Shown here piece by piece: positions 53,282-64,000 of a stretch of 64,000 bases of DNA. The notes beneath the pieces are model-generated. The model ran no database searches. It was not told the origin of the DNA and saw only the letters and a list, made by a program, of their open reading frames with translations. Source of the DNA: DASZHJ01 sp035541215 (GTDB lineage: Bacteria > Pseudomonadota > Alphaproteobacteria > ATCC43930 > CGMCC-115725); contig DATKNV010000206.1 in NCBI GenBank assembly GCA_035541215.1, positions 47,449-111,448 on the forward strand, given 5' to 3'. Position numbers and translations under genes: made by a program. Each line of letters starts with the position of its first letter. Position 1 is the first letter of the stretch.

Positions 53282-54076
53282 TCACGGGCTCTGCGGCGAG
53301 CTCATGTCGGCTTCGCGCTTCCGCCGCAGCGCCGCCTCGAGCTCTCGCGCGAGCGCCAGGTCCGGATAGGCGGCAATCGTCCGTGCCACCAGCGGCTCCG
53401 CCTCGTCAAGGCGGTCCTGCTGGATCAGGATGGTCGCGAGATTGACGAGCGCGCCCTGATCCTCGGGCCGCTTGCTGAGCGCCGCTCTGAGCGCGGGCAC
53501 GGCCTCGACGGCGCGGCCGAGCATGGCGAGCACGTGCGCGAGCCGGTTCGCGGCCTCGGAATTGCCGGGATCGAATTTGAACGCCTGCGCGAGCGCGCGC
53601 GCGGCCTGGCCTGGGCGCACGCGCTCCTGCAGGAAAACCCCGAGGCGAAAATGCGCCTCCGCGGAATTGGGCCGCGCCGTGAGCGCTTGGCGGAGCGCGG
53701 TCTCCGCGTCCCAGTCGCGGTCACGCTCGGCCTCGAGCTCGGCGAGGCGGAAATAGGCGGGAAGGTAGCCTGGATCCGCCGCTATCGCCGCCTCGAGCTC
53801 GGTCTCGGCCTCTGCGGCCCTCTTCTGTGCCGCGAGCAGAGTGCCGAGGTCGGTGCGGTAGAGCGCGGCCTCCGGCGCGGTCGCGAGCGCCTGCCGGAGC
53901 GCGGTCTCCGCCTCCGCGAGCTCGCCCCTGCGATGCGCGATCACCGCCAGCAGATGCCAGCCCGCATGCTCGCGGGGCTCGGCCTCGAGCGCGGCTTTGG
54001 CGGCCGTCTCCGCCTCGGCGAGACGCTCGGCGCGAAAATGCTCGAAGGCGGCGGCGAGGGAGGCTTGGGCGGTCAT
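53282..54076 (-). CDS. TPR-repeat protein
   Basis: The 264-residue protein is made of about six tandem 34-residue TPR units, with the A-W/L-G-A-Y-P pattern visible in units such as AEAETALRQALATAPEAALY and SAEAHFRLGVFLQERVRP. No signal peptide or catalytic domain is present, so it is probably a cytoplasmic protein-protein scaffold. It is just downstream of the threonine dehydratase, 31 bases from its stop on the same strand, and may be cotranscribed with it. Confidence 0.88.
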   Translation of the reverse strand: MTAQASLAAAFEHFRAERLAEAETAAKAALEAEPREHAGWHLLAVIAHRRGELAEAETALRQALATAPEAALYRTDLGTLLAAQKRAAEAETELEAAIAADPGYLPAYFRLAELEAERDRDWDAETALRQALTARPNSAEAHFRLGVFLQERVRPGQAARALAQAFKFDPGNSEAANRLAHVLAMLGRAVEAVPALRAALSKRPEDQGALVNLATILIQQDRLDEAEPLVARTIAAYPDLALARELEAALRRKREADMSSPQSP

Positions 54077-54107
54077 GGCGGCTGCGCGGGGGAGGCGGAG
54101 GGTCGAA

Positions 54108-55067
54108 CTACGCGATCGCCCGCAAATAGACCTCGCGGTCTATGTTGCCGCCGGTTTGGATGACAGCGACGCGCTTGTCCGCCATCGATTCCCTCTCCTT
54201 GAGAAGGGCGGCGAGCGCGGCGGCGCCGGCGCCTTCGGCGAGGTTGTGCGTGTCCGTGAAGAGCGCGCGCATCGCATTCTTGATCTCGCTCTCGCCGACG
54301 GTCACCACGCGCTCTACCCCCTTCAAGATTAGAGCGAGCGCCTCCTCGTTGGGCACGCGGCAGGCGACGCCGTCGGCCATGGTCTCCGCCGAGTTGGTGG
54401 AGACCGGCTTTTTCGCGGCGAAGGAGAGCGCATAGGCGGGCGCGCCCTCCGCGACCACGCCGACGATCTTGGTCTTCAGTCCGAGGGCGTCGCGCGCGGC
54501 CATGGTGCCGCAGATGCCCGATCCCAATCCGATGGGGACATAGACGGTGTCGAGATCGGGGACCGCGCGGAAGAGCTCGAGCCCATAGCTCGCCACGCCC
54601 AGCACCAGCCGCCGGTCGAAGGAAGGCATGGCATGGAGGGCGCGCTCCTGCGCGAAATCGCCGGCGTATTCGAGCGCCGCCTGGAAATCGTGGCCGTGCT
54701 CGATGAGCGTGGCGCCCAGCGCGCGCATGGCCGCGTTTTTCTCGACGCTGTTGCCGTGGGGGACGACAATCGTCGCGGTCAAGCCCACGCGCCGCGCCGC
54801 GAAGGCGACGCTCTGGCCGTGATTGCCGCGGGTTGCCGCCACCACCCCCGCGAGGTGCGGATGCTCGCGTCTCAGCTCCGTCATATAGACGATGCCGCCG
54901 CGGATCTTGAAGGCGCCGAGCGGCGTGTGATTCTCGTGCTTGACCCAGACCTCCGCCCCAACGCGATCGCAGAGGAGCGGCCAGCGGTAGGCCGGGGTGG
55001 GCGGCATCGCCGCATGGACGAGGTCGGCGGCGGCTTCGAGCTCGGCGAGGGTGACCATGCCGGGCAT
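54108..55067 (-). CDS. threonine/serine dehydratase (PLP fold type II)
   Basis: A 319-residue PLP enzyme with the Schiff-base lysine in LGAFKIRGG (about K55), the substrate loop ATRGNHGQS and the phosphate-binding GLGSGICG. It lacks the C-terminal ACT-like domain of biosynthetic IlvA, so a catabolic threonine or serine deaminase (TdcB-like) is likely; ureidosuccinate- or hydroxy-aspartate-type dehydratases are close relatives. The start ATG 55067 has GGGG just upstream; 55058 is possible. A REP-like element lies in the region before it. Confidence 0.85.
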   Translation of the reverse strand: MPGMVTLAELEAAADLVHAAMPPTPAYRWPLLCDRVGAEVWVKHENHTPLGAFKIRGGIVYMTELRREHPHLAGVVAATRGNHGQSVAFAARRVGLTATIVVPHGNSVEKNAAMRALGATLIEHGHDFQAALEYAGDFAQERALHAMPSFDRRLVLGVASYGLELFRAVPDLDTVYVPIGLGSGICGTMAARDALGLKTKIVGVVAEGAPAYALSFAAKKPVSTNSAETMADGVACRVPNEEALALILKGVERVVTVGESEIKNAMRALFTDTHNLAEGAGAAALAALLKERESMADKRVAVIQTGGNIDREVYLRAIA

Positions 55068-55120
55068 TTCCCCGCTTTTTCCTTGCGGGGTCAAGCGGGC
55101 ATGCGAGACTGTGGCGAGAC

Positions 55121-55249
55121 CCTCGCCCTCCCGCGCTACGCGCGGGCCCCAACCCTCTCCCACTCTTCGTGGGAGAGGGACGAAATGCCCCTCTCCCGCT
55201 TGCGGGAGAGGGTTGGGGCCCATCGCGAAGCGATGGGAGGGTGAGGGTG
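55121..55249. repeat. pair of inverted REP-like palindromic elements
   Basis: Two copies lie head to head: 55121-55179 on the plus strand and 55188-55249 on the minus strand. Each contains a perfect 10-11 bp hairpin of CCCTCTCCC type, a GGGCCCCAA core and a CCCTC-rich outer part. A third copy is at 58951-59011. The element sits 20 bases before mccB. Confidence 0.85.
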
Positions 55250-55269
55250 CCCGCCGCAAGCGAGCCCTC

Positions 55270-56877
<1,608 letters not shown>

Positions 56878-56880
56878 CAC

Positions 56881-57003
56881 CGAAAATTTCCTCTCTCCTC
56901 CGGGGAGAGGTTAGGTGAGGGGCCTTTACGGCGGGCAAGCCGGAGAATAATTGTCGAGCGCGCGCCCACTCACCCCAACCCTTTCCCCGACGGGGAGAGG
57001 GAG
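56881..57003. repeat. degenerate REP-like hairpins
   Basis: Two imperfect hairpins of the same CCCTCTCC/GGAGAGGG type lie between mccB and liuC: CTCTCC with GGAGAG near 56890-56908, and CCCTTTCCCC with GGGGAGAGGG near 56980-57002. They are probably worn relatives of the elements at 55.1 and 58.9 kb. Confidence 0.6.
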
Positions 57004-57022
57004 ATTCGCGGATCGACATCTC

Positions 57023-57811
57023 ATGTCCCAACCCACCGTCCTCCTCTCCACCGACGCCCGCGGCGTCGCCACCGTCTCGCTGAACCGTCCGGAGCTGCAC
57101 AACGCCTTCGACGACGCGCTCATCCGCCGCCTCATCGAGAGCTTCGAGGCGCTTGCCGCGGACCCGAAGGTGCGCGTCGTCCTTCTCCGTGGCGAGGGCA
57201 AGAGCTTCTCCGCCGGCGGCGACCTCAATTGGATGCGCCGCATGGCAAGCTACAGCCACGAGGAGAACCTCGCCGACGCCCGCGAGCTCGCGCGTCTCAT
57301 GAGCACCTGGAACCGCTTGTCGAAGCCGACCGTTGCACGCGTCCACGGCTCCGTCTTCGCGGGCGGCCTCGGCCTCGTCGCGGGCGCGGATATCGCGGTC
57401 GCGGAGGAGGCGACGATCTTCTGCGTCTCCGAGGCGCGGCTCGGCCTCGTCCCCGCGACCATCAGCCCCTATCTCGTCGCTGCCATGGGCGCCCGCACCG
57501 CGCGCCGCTATTTCCAGACCGCCGAGCGCTTCTCCGCCCGCGAGGCCCTCCGCATCGGCCTCATCCACGAGGTCGTTCCTGCCGCGGGCCTGGACGCCGC
57601 GGTCGAGGTCATCGTCGCTTCGCTCCTCGAAGCCGGCCCCAACGCCCAAGCCCGCAGCAAGCGCCTCATCGCGGAAGTCGCGGACCGTCCAATCAGCGAT
57701 GCCGTGATCGACCTCACCGTGCACGCGATCGCTGAGGCGCGGGCATCGGAGGAGGCGAGGGAAGGATTGGCTGCATTCTTCGAGAAGCGGAAGCCGGGGT
57801 GGAGGGGGTGA
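57023..57811 (+). CDS. liuC: methylglutaconyl-CoA hydratase (enoyl-CoA hydratase family)
   Basis: The 262-residue crotonase-fold enzyme has the oxyanion hole segments SFSAGGDLNWMRRM and VFAGGLGLVAGADIA, with the catalytic Glu in SEARLGLVPATISPY. The DLNWMRRM sequence is characteristic of the AUH/LiuC subgroup that hydrates 3-methylglutaconyl-CoA to HMG-CoA. It lies directly between mccB and the rest of the leucine genes. ATG 57023 has no strong ribosome site, only GAGGGAG about 20 bases before it. Confidence 0.92.
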   Translation: MSQPTVLLSTDARGVATVSLNRPELHNAFDDALIRRLIESFEALAADPKVRVVLLRGEGKSFSAGGDLNWMRRMASYSHEENLADARELARLMSTWNRLSKPTVARVHGSVFAGGLGLVAGADIAVAEEATIFCVSEARLGLVPATISPYLVAAMGARTARRYFQTAERFSAREALRIGLIHEVVPAAGLDAAVEVIVASLLEAGPNAQARSKRLIAEVADRPISDAVIDLTVHAIAEARASEEAREGLAAFFEKRKPGWRG

Positions 57812-57938
57812 AGCAGGGACGGACCTTGCCGGTTTGGCTCCTCTCCCGGCTTCCGGCAGAGAACTGGGGCCCGCAGGAGGCGCGGGAGGCTGAGCGTCTC
57901 GTGCGCGAGACGTAACACTCGCCGATCGTTCCCTATGT

Positions 57939-58421
57939 CTACGACCCCCCGTAAAACCAGCTCCCCGAAACCTCCCGCTCGCCTTGCGCCGCGTCGACCG
58001 GCATCGGCACGAAGGTGAAGCGCATGATCGTGCCGCAGGACGCCCAGCTCTGCAGGGACTCGATCTTGACGTAGCGGACCTCGCCGGCCTTCACGGTGAG
58101 CGGCGGCGGCGGGAAGGGCCAGATGCCGTAGCTCGCGACGGTGACGCGGTAGGTACCGGGTGCCACGTCGCGGTAGATCGCGCCGCCGGGCTCGGCGATG
58201 CCGATGCGCTCGCCGTTCAGGGATAGATAGGGCCGCCCCGCGCCCTCATAGGGCTCGTAGTCGCGGTAAAAGAAAATCCGCGCGCGGTCCGCGGGAACCG
58301 GCGGCACTTGCGCGGCGGTCTCCTGAAAGCGCGGCGGAAACGAGCCGGCGCAGCCCGCGACCAGGATCAGCAAAGCCAGCGCCGCGAGACGCCGGAGGCC
58401 AGGAGGGATGACGATTGCCAT
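57939..58421 (-). CDS. DUF2846-like lipoprotein
   Basis: The 160-residue protein has a lipoprotein signal (RRLAALALLILVAGC, lipobox LVAGC) and a mature domain with the pattern ARIFFYRDYEPYEG, LNGERIGIAEPGG and VAPGTYRVTV, which fits the DUF2846 family of unknown function. After AGC the residue is Gly, so outer-membrane sorting is likely. ATG 58421 lies 7 bases after AGGAAGG. It runs against the direction of the leucine genes and is divergent from the 104-residue protein across an FNR-like dyad. Confidence 0.7.
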   Translation of the reverse strand: MAIVIPPGLRRLAALALLILVAGCAGSFPPRFQETAAQVPPVPADRARIFFYRDYEPYEGAGRPYLSLNGERIGIAEPGGAIYRDVAPGTYRVTVASYGIWPFPPPPLTVKAGEVRYVKIESLQSWASCGTIMRFTFVPMPVDAAQGEREVSGSWFYGGS

Positions 58422-58487
58422 GACGAGCCTTCCTCGATTCGACATCCCCGATGCTCGAAGTAATGGCGGAGGGCGCTTGCCGCCGCC

Positions 58488-58501
58488 TTGATCCACGTCA
58501 A
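58488..58501. promoter_or_regulatory. FNR/FixK-like dyad, TTGAT-N4-GTCAA
   Basis: One mismatch from consensus. It is about 67 bases from each of the divergent starts (lipoprotein at 58421, 104-residue protein at 58569), symmetrical enough to serve either. Confidence 0.45.
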
Positions 58502-58568
58502 AAGCCGCCCTCACGCTTCGCCCACATCTGGCGTATGGTGAAAGGCCTCGGCTGCTAGGGGGGTCGTC

Positions 58569-58883
58569 ATGAAAGTCCTGCAGATCGTGCCGCGCGAGGA
58601 CGTGAGACTCTACGGCGAGCTCGTGCGGAAGGAAGCGGCGATCAGAGGCGCTGGGCGCGGCACCTTCTACCGCGCGGGCGCCAAGCGCCGCGACGCCGCA
58701 AAGTGGCGGCACAAGGCGCACAAGGGTTGGGTCAATCTGCAGCGCGGCCTCTCGGAGGTGGTGACGGCGGAGGTGCACGCGGTCTCCGACGCACAGGATT
58801 GGCAGATGCTCTCGGCCTTCCTGGGCTTCGTCGACCGCCACTTCGGCGACGAGATCCTCGCAATCACGATCCACTACCGCTGA
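58569..58883 (+). CDS. 104-residue protein of unknown function
   Basis: I do not recognise this protein. It is Arg/Lys-rich in the middle (AKRRDAAKWRHKAHKGW) and has an acidic, hydrophobic C-terminal half (DWQMLSAFLGFVDRHFG). No signal peptide, helix or known motif. ATG 58569 follows a run of six Gs (GGGGGGTCGTC). It lies under a possible FNR-type operator, on the same strand as the leucine genes, and is followed by a REP-like element. Confidence 0.65.
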   Translation: MKVLQIVPREDVRLYGELVRKEAAIRGAGRGTFYRAGAKRRDAAKWRHKAHKGWVNLQRGLSEVVTAEVHAVSDAQDWQMLSAFLGFVDRHFGDEILAITIHYR

Positions 58884-58950
58884 CGTCCAGGAAGCTCGCC
58901 TCCTCGGGTCGCGCGGGACCGCGAGGGGGGAGGAGTATTCCTGGGCGGGC

Positions 58951-59011
58951 GCCCTCACCCTCCCATCGCTCCGCGATGGGCCCCAACCCTCTCCCACTTC
59001 GTGGGAGAGGG
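58951..59011 (+). repeat. third REP-like palindromic element
   Basis: The sequence repeats the inner part of the 55.1-kb elements: a CCCATCGC/GCGATGGG hairpin, the GGGCCCCAA core and a CCCTCTCCCAC hairpin that ends at GTGGGAGAGGG. On the plus strand it is followed by CTTTAAT, so it could also stop transcripts from the 104-residue gene. The next gene starts 16 bases later. Confidence 0.8.
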
Positions 59012-59026
59012 CTTTAATATGAGTTT

Positions 59027-59425
59027 ATGCAATACGGGCGCGGGCTTTCGGTCGTGATTGCGGCGACGCTCCTCGCTTGCACCGCTGCGCGGTCGGAGGC
59101 GCCGGCGCCGGGGGCGGTCGCGATCTGCAGTAGCTACGGCTTCGCGGCGGGCTCGCCGGAGCTCAGCGCCTGCGCCGCGAAGCTCGATCCCCTCGCGCGC
59201 GCGGGCGAGACGAACCGAACGCGCTGCGAGGGCATCCGGCAGCAGGCGCCGGCTACCACCACCACGGGCGGGTTCCCCACGGGCACCGGCACCTCGGTCG
59301 GGCAGAGCGACGCCGCCTACCGCCTGTGCCTCAGCGAGCGCGTGCCGCCACCGGTGCAGCTCCAGCTACCCGGCGGGCGCACGGTGACCTGCCAGCTCGT
59401 GGAGACGCACATCCAATGCTATTAG
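59027..59425 (+). CDS. small exported Cys-rich protein of unknown function
   Basis: The 132-residue protein has a signal peptide (VVIAATLLACTAARSEA) and five mature cysteines (AICSSY, LSACAAK, TRCEGI, RLCLSE and VTCQLV) plus a sixth near the C-terminus (IQCY), which could form three disulfides. A Thr/Gly-rich linker (PATTTTGGFPTGTGTS) divides it. No family is recognised. It starts 16 bases after a REP-like element and is convergent with the methyltransferase gene. Confidence 0.65.
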   Translation: MQYGRGLSVVIAATLLACTAARSEAPAPGAVAICSSYGFAAGSPELSACAAKLDPLARAGETNRTRCEGIRQQAPATTTTGGFPTGTGTSVGQSDAAYRLCLSERVPPPVQLQLPGGRTVTCQLVETHIQCY

Positions 59426-59435
59426 CGGCGCACAG

Positions 59436-60191
59436 CTAGCCGTCTCCGCGCCGGCGGTAAAGCAGTCCTGCCGTCCCAAGCTGCTCCACGAGCGGGCCGT
59501 TCCTGAAATAGGGCCCGAGCCGCTCGCGGATTTCCGCGATCATCGCATCGGCGTCAGCGCCGAGGATCGCGCGCGACGTGCTCGGCGTCCCCAGGGCGCG
59601 GTGTATCAGATCCTCGAGCTCGACCCTCCGCTCGGCCATGGTCACGATCTGGCGCAGCTGCCGGAAATCGGTGCCGGTGAAGAACTCGTCCGCGCCGATG
59701 CGCATTCTCGCCGCGAGATCGCCGCGCGCCCAGCGATTTCGGATCGCGCGAAACTCGTCGTGCCACGTGGCGCCGCCGGCGGCGCGCGCGAGCGGCCGGC
59801 AGATCAGAACGTGCCCGCCCGGCAGCAGCCACCGCTCGATGCGCGCACGCGTCGCGGGCGAGTGCATGAACCAATGGGCCTGGCCGATCGTGATGAGGTG
59901 AAACGCCCCGAGATCGAGCGACGCCTCCTCGGCCTTCGCGTGCACGAGCCGGATCGCGATCCCCCGGAGCCGCGCGCGCTCGCGCGCGGCCTCGAGCATC
60001 GGGAGCTCGGCATCGAGACCGGCGAGGCTTCCGACGTGAGGCGCAAATCCGAACGCCACCTCGCCCGTGCCACAGCCGAGATCGAGCAGCGCCTCGTGCC
60101 CCAAAAGCGGAATTGCCCGCGCGACGTCGCTAAAGAATTGCGGCAGGTAGGGCGGGCGGTAGTCGCAATGGCCGAGCGTCTCGGACCACAT
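59436..60191 (-). CDS. class I SAM-dependent methyltransferase
   Basis: The 251-residue protein has SAM motif I LLDLGCGTGEVAFGF (about 36-50), an acidic post-I LAGLDAELPMLE, and ITIGQAHWFM at motif IV, with LLPGGHVLICRP after it, as in UbiE/COQ5-like and Methyltransf_25 proteins. The ATG at 60191 is chosen because the N-terminus then begins MWSETLGHCDYRPPY, normal for the group; the upstream extension has no such pattern. It is divergent from mccA, so it interrupts the leucine block. Confidence 0.8.
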   Translation of the reverse strand: MWSETLGHCDYRPPYLPQFFSDVARAIPLLGHEALLDLGCGTGEVAFGFAPHVGSLAGLDAELPMLEAARERARLRGIAIRLVHAKAEEASLDLGAFHLITIGQAHWFMHSPATRARIERWLLPGGHVLICRPLARAAGGATWHDEFRAIRNRWARGDLAARMRIGADEFFTGTDFRQLRQIVTMAERRVELEDLIHRALGTPSTSRAILGADADAMIAEIRERLGPYFRNGPLVEQLGTAGLLYRRRGDG

Positions 60192-60333
60192 CGGCGATAG
60201 GCCTTCGGCACGGTCGGAGCAGGCTTCAAAGCGGTATCGCGAAAGCGCGGGCGCTGCAATAGTCCAGCGCAAACGGCCGCCGCGGCAATGGGAGATTTCG
60301 CTCCGGCAAGGGCTGTGACAGACTGCGCCCCGC

Positions 60334-62341
<2,008 letters not shown>

Positions 62342-62358
<17 letters not shown>

Positions 62359-63250
62359 GGCCCGGATGGTCGAGGTGGGCCCGCGCGACGGGCTCCAGAA
62401 CGAGGCCAAATCCGTCTCGGCCGCGGTAAAGATCGCGCTCATCGAGAAGCTCGCGGATGCGGGCCTCTCCGTCGTCGAGGCCGGCGCCTTCGTCTCACCG
62501 AAATGGGTTCCGCAGATGGCGGATAGTGCGGCGGTGCTCAGGGGCGTCAGGCGCAAGCCCGGCGTCAGCTACCCCGTGCTCGTGCCGAACATGCAAGGCT
62601 TCGAGGCCGCAAAGGCCGCGGGGGCGGAGACGATCGCGATCTTCGCGGCGGCCTCGGAGACCTTCTCGCGGCGGAACACCAACTGCTCGATCGAGGAGAG
62701 CTTCGGGCGCTTTGCGCCGGTAGCCGAGGCCGCCAAGCGCGCGGGGATCGCGGTGCGCGGCTACGTCTCCTGCGTCGTCGATTGTCCCTATGAGGGCGCG
62801 ATCGCGCCCGCCGCAGTTGCGGCGGTTGCGCGGCGGCTCCTCGATCTCGACTGCTACGAGGTCTCGCTCGGAGAGACCATCGGCACGGCGACGCCGGGGC
62901 GGGTCGCGGCGATGCTCGAGGTCGTCGCCGCCGCGGTGCCGCGAAAGAAGCTCGCGGTCCATCTCCACGACACCTACGGCCAGGCGCTCGCCAATCTGAT
63001 GGCGGCGCTCCAGGCCGGGATTTCCGTCTGCGACAGCTCGGTTGCGGGCCTCGGCGGCTGCCCCTATGCCAAGGGCGCCTCGGGGAACGTCGCGAGCGAG
63101 GACGTGCTCTATCTCCTCGATGGGCTCGGCATTCGTACTGGCGTCGATCTCGGGAAGCTCGCGGCGGCCGGGCGGTTCATCCTCGGGGAGCTCGGGCGCG
63201 AGCCCGCCTCCAAGGTCGCGCGTGCGCTCGCGGCGAAGGCGGCGGCGTGA
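62342..63250 (+). CDS. liuE: hydroxymethylglutaryl-CoA lyase
   Basis: The 302-residue TIM-barrel enzyme cleaves HMG-CoA to acetyl-CoA and acetoacetate, the end of leucine breakdown. It has the DRE-TIM N-terminal signature EVGPRDGLQNE, the metal His pair in HLHDTYG and the family hallmark SVAGLGGCPYAKGASGN with the catalytic Cys. ATG 62342 follows GGAGGGGAGC and overlaps the mccA stop. The next gene starts in its stop codon. Confidence 0.97.
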
Positions 63251-63663
63251 CCCTCCACATGATCAAGCTCGCGGTAGGGGTGGACGACTTCGAGCACCTC
63301 CGTCGCCTCCAGCGCCAGCGCCGGCGCGAGCGCGGCAAGTCCGTCTTCTATACCCGCAACACCCCGCGGCGAGCCGAGGAGTTGCTCGACGGCGGCTCGA
63401 TCTACTGGGTGATCAAGGGCTATGTGAGCGGTCGGAACCTCCTCAAGGGCTTCACCTCGACCGTGGACGAGGAGGGGCAGCCGCTCTGCGTCGTCCGCTA
63501 CGAGCCCGTGCTGGTGCCGGTGCAGATGGTGCCGAAACGAGCCTTTCAGGGCTGGCGCTATCTCGAGGAGAAAGACGCGCCGCCCGATCGGAAGGGGAAG
63601 GGGGCGGAGGACGACCTGCCGCCGAAGCTGCTGGCGGAACTCCGCGAGCTCGGCCTCATCTGA
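63247..63663 (+). CDS. DUF1489 family protein
   Basis: The 138-residue protein has the DUF1489 pattern: HMIKLAVGVD, FYTRNTPRRAEELLDGGSIY, WVIKGYVSGRN, and YEPVLVPVQMVPKRAFQGWRYL. The family is largely alphaproteobacterial and unknown in function. The GTG at 63247 overlaps the HMG-CoA lyase stop as GTGA, so it is translationally coupled to the leucine genes, though a link to the pathway is not established. Confidence 0.92.
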   Translation: MTLHMIKLAVGVDDFEHLRRLQRQRRRERGKSVFYTRNTPRRAEELLDGGSIYWVIKGYVSGRNLLKGFTSTVDEEGQPLCVVRYEPVLVPVQMVPKRAFQGWRYLEEKDAPPDRKGKGAEDDLPPKLLAELRELGLI

Positions 63664-63708
63664 TGACTTTCATCCACAAATTTTCGCGCCGCACAAACGG
63701 GTTACCCC

Positions 63709-63737
63709 TAGACATGGGGTTGTAACCATCCTATATC
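63709..63737 (+). promoter_or_regulatory. strong promoter, probably of an rRNA operon
   Basis: A -35 TAGACA (63709-63714, five of six matches to TTGACA) is followed after exactly 17 bases by a -10 TATATC (63732-63737, four of six matches). The region is free of genes and is followed by a boxA-like element. Confidence 0.55.
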
Positions 63738-63840
63738 AGACGCCGGTCGCCTTTCGGGGCGATCTCCGAAGATCCGATCCGGCCGAAACCGTCGCCCTCG
63801 GGCGAAGGTCATCGGTCGGTCGTCGGCTCTCTGCGGAAGC

Positions 63841-63853
63841 CGCTCTTTGAAAA
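63841..63853 (+). promoter_or_regulatory. boxA-like antitermination element
   Basis: CGCTCTTTGAAAA contains GCTCTTT, the core of bacterial rRNA boxA (GCTCTTTAACA in E. coli). It lies about 100 bases after the -10 element on the same strand. The 16S gene itself is not in the window. Confidence 0.5.
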
Positions 63854-64000
63854 GTTCAGAACTAGGAAAGGGATGTGCAGGCGGTGGCGCTGATTGAGAG
63901 CGTCACGTAGGTCTGTGCATCTTGGAATGGAATGTCAATTCCGGACCTGATGCGGCGATTTGTGTGATGCCGGGACCTCTGATCTGCTCTGGGTGACTGG

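Larger units (their letters stand above)
63664..64000. other. non-coding leader region at the right edge
   Basis: No coding frame is convincing in these 337 bases. They hold the promoter and boxA-like motif listed separately, followed by a run of sequence typical of a structured leader. Confidence 0.55.

Overview
The window is very GC-rich chromosomal DNA. DUF992, DUF1489, an 18-bp 'CTAGAGC' palindromic repeat of the kind I associate with Rhizobiales and their relatives, a full CtrA box and FNR-type dyads all suggest an alphaproteobacterium, probably from soil or freshwater. Metabolism looks heterotrophic: leucine and threonine catabolism, two malic enzymes, several acyl-CoA enzymes and two TauD/TfdA dioxygenases. 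About 59 protein genes, one tRNA and one WD40 remnant are supported. No phage, insertion sequence or CRISPR array is visible.

Layout. 0-2.5 kb: a truncated ParA-type ATPase, an exported WxxGxW-repeat protein, lipB, tRNA-Leu(GAG) and the WD40 remnant. 3.0-6.5 kb: a translationally coupled operon of a GT2 glycosyltransferase, a methyltransferase and a polytopic membrane protein. 6.6-12 kb: MaeB-type malic enzyme, RDD and LTXXQ proteins, isovaleryl-CoA dehydrogenase and a secreted unknown. 12-15.5 kb: a MacAB-like export pair. 15.5-16.7 kb: an overlapping ParA ATPase and phasin-like protein. 16.9-19.4 kb: threonine dehydrogenase, Kbl and DUF1330. 19.6-25.6 kb: PilZ protein, DddP-like M24 metalloenzyme, DUF992, DUF1614, an alpha/beta hydrolase and a second malic enzyme. 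25.6-34.5 kb: an amidohydrolase coupled to a large exported unknown, then a lipid or acyl cluster (patatin, PaaK-like adenylating enzyme, and a ligase-ACP-acyltransferase fusion). 34.6-41 kb: single genes (cupin, trypsin-like protease, dioxygenase, zinc ADH, PPK2, class V aminotransferase). 41-45.8 kb: a PAS-EAL protein downstream of a CtrA box, and a single-domain ModE-like regulator next to modA with a perfect Mo-box. 46-54 kb: GT39, hydrolase, DUF5996, RidA/SDR/acyl-CoA dehydrogenase/VOC run, TPR protein. 54-63.7 kb: threonine dehydratase and a leucine-degradation block (mccB, liuC, mccA, HMG-CoA lyase) interrupted by small genes and REP-like palindromes. The right edge has a strong promoter and a boxA-like motif, probably the leader of an rRNA operon whose 16S gene lies just outside.

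How the genes fit together. Isovaleryl-CoA dehydrogenase, methylcrotonyl-CoA carboxylase (two subunits), methylglutaconyl-CoA hydratase and HMG-CoA lyase supply leucine breakdown from isovaleryl-CoA to acetyl-CoA and acetoacetate, although the dehydrogenase is about 44 kb from the rest. Threonine can be oxidised and cleaved to glycine and acetyl-CoA, or deaminated by a separate PLP enzyme. Four good FNR/FixK-like dyads sit in divergent intergenic regions and suggest a small oxygen-responsive regulon. The least-described items are the ParA/phasin-like pair, the DddP-like enzyme, the ligase-ACP-acyltransferase cluster and the exported 668-residue protein with its amidohydrolase partner. All assignments come from reading the sequence; no database search was run.
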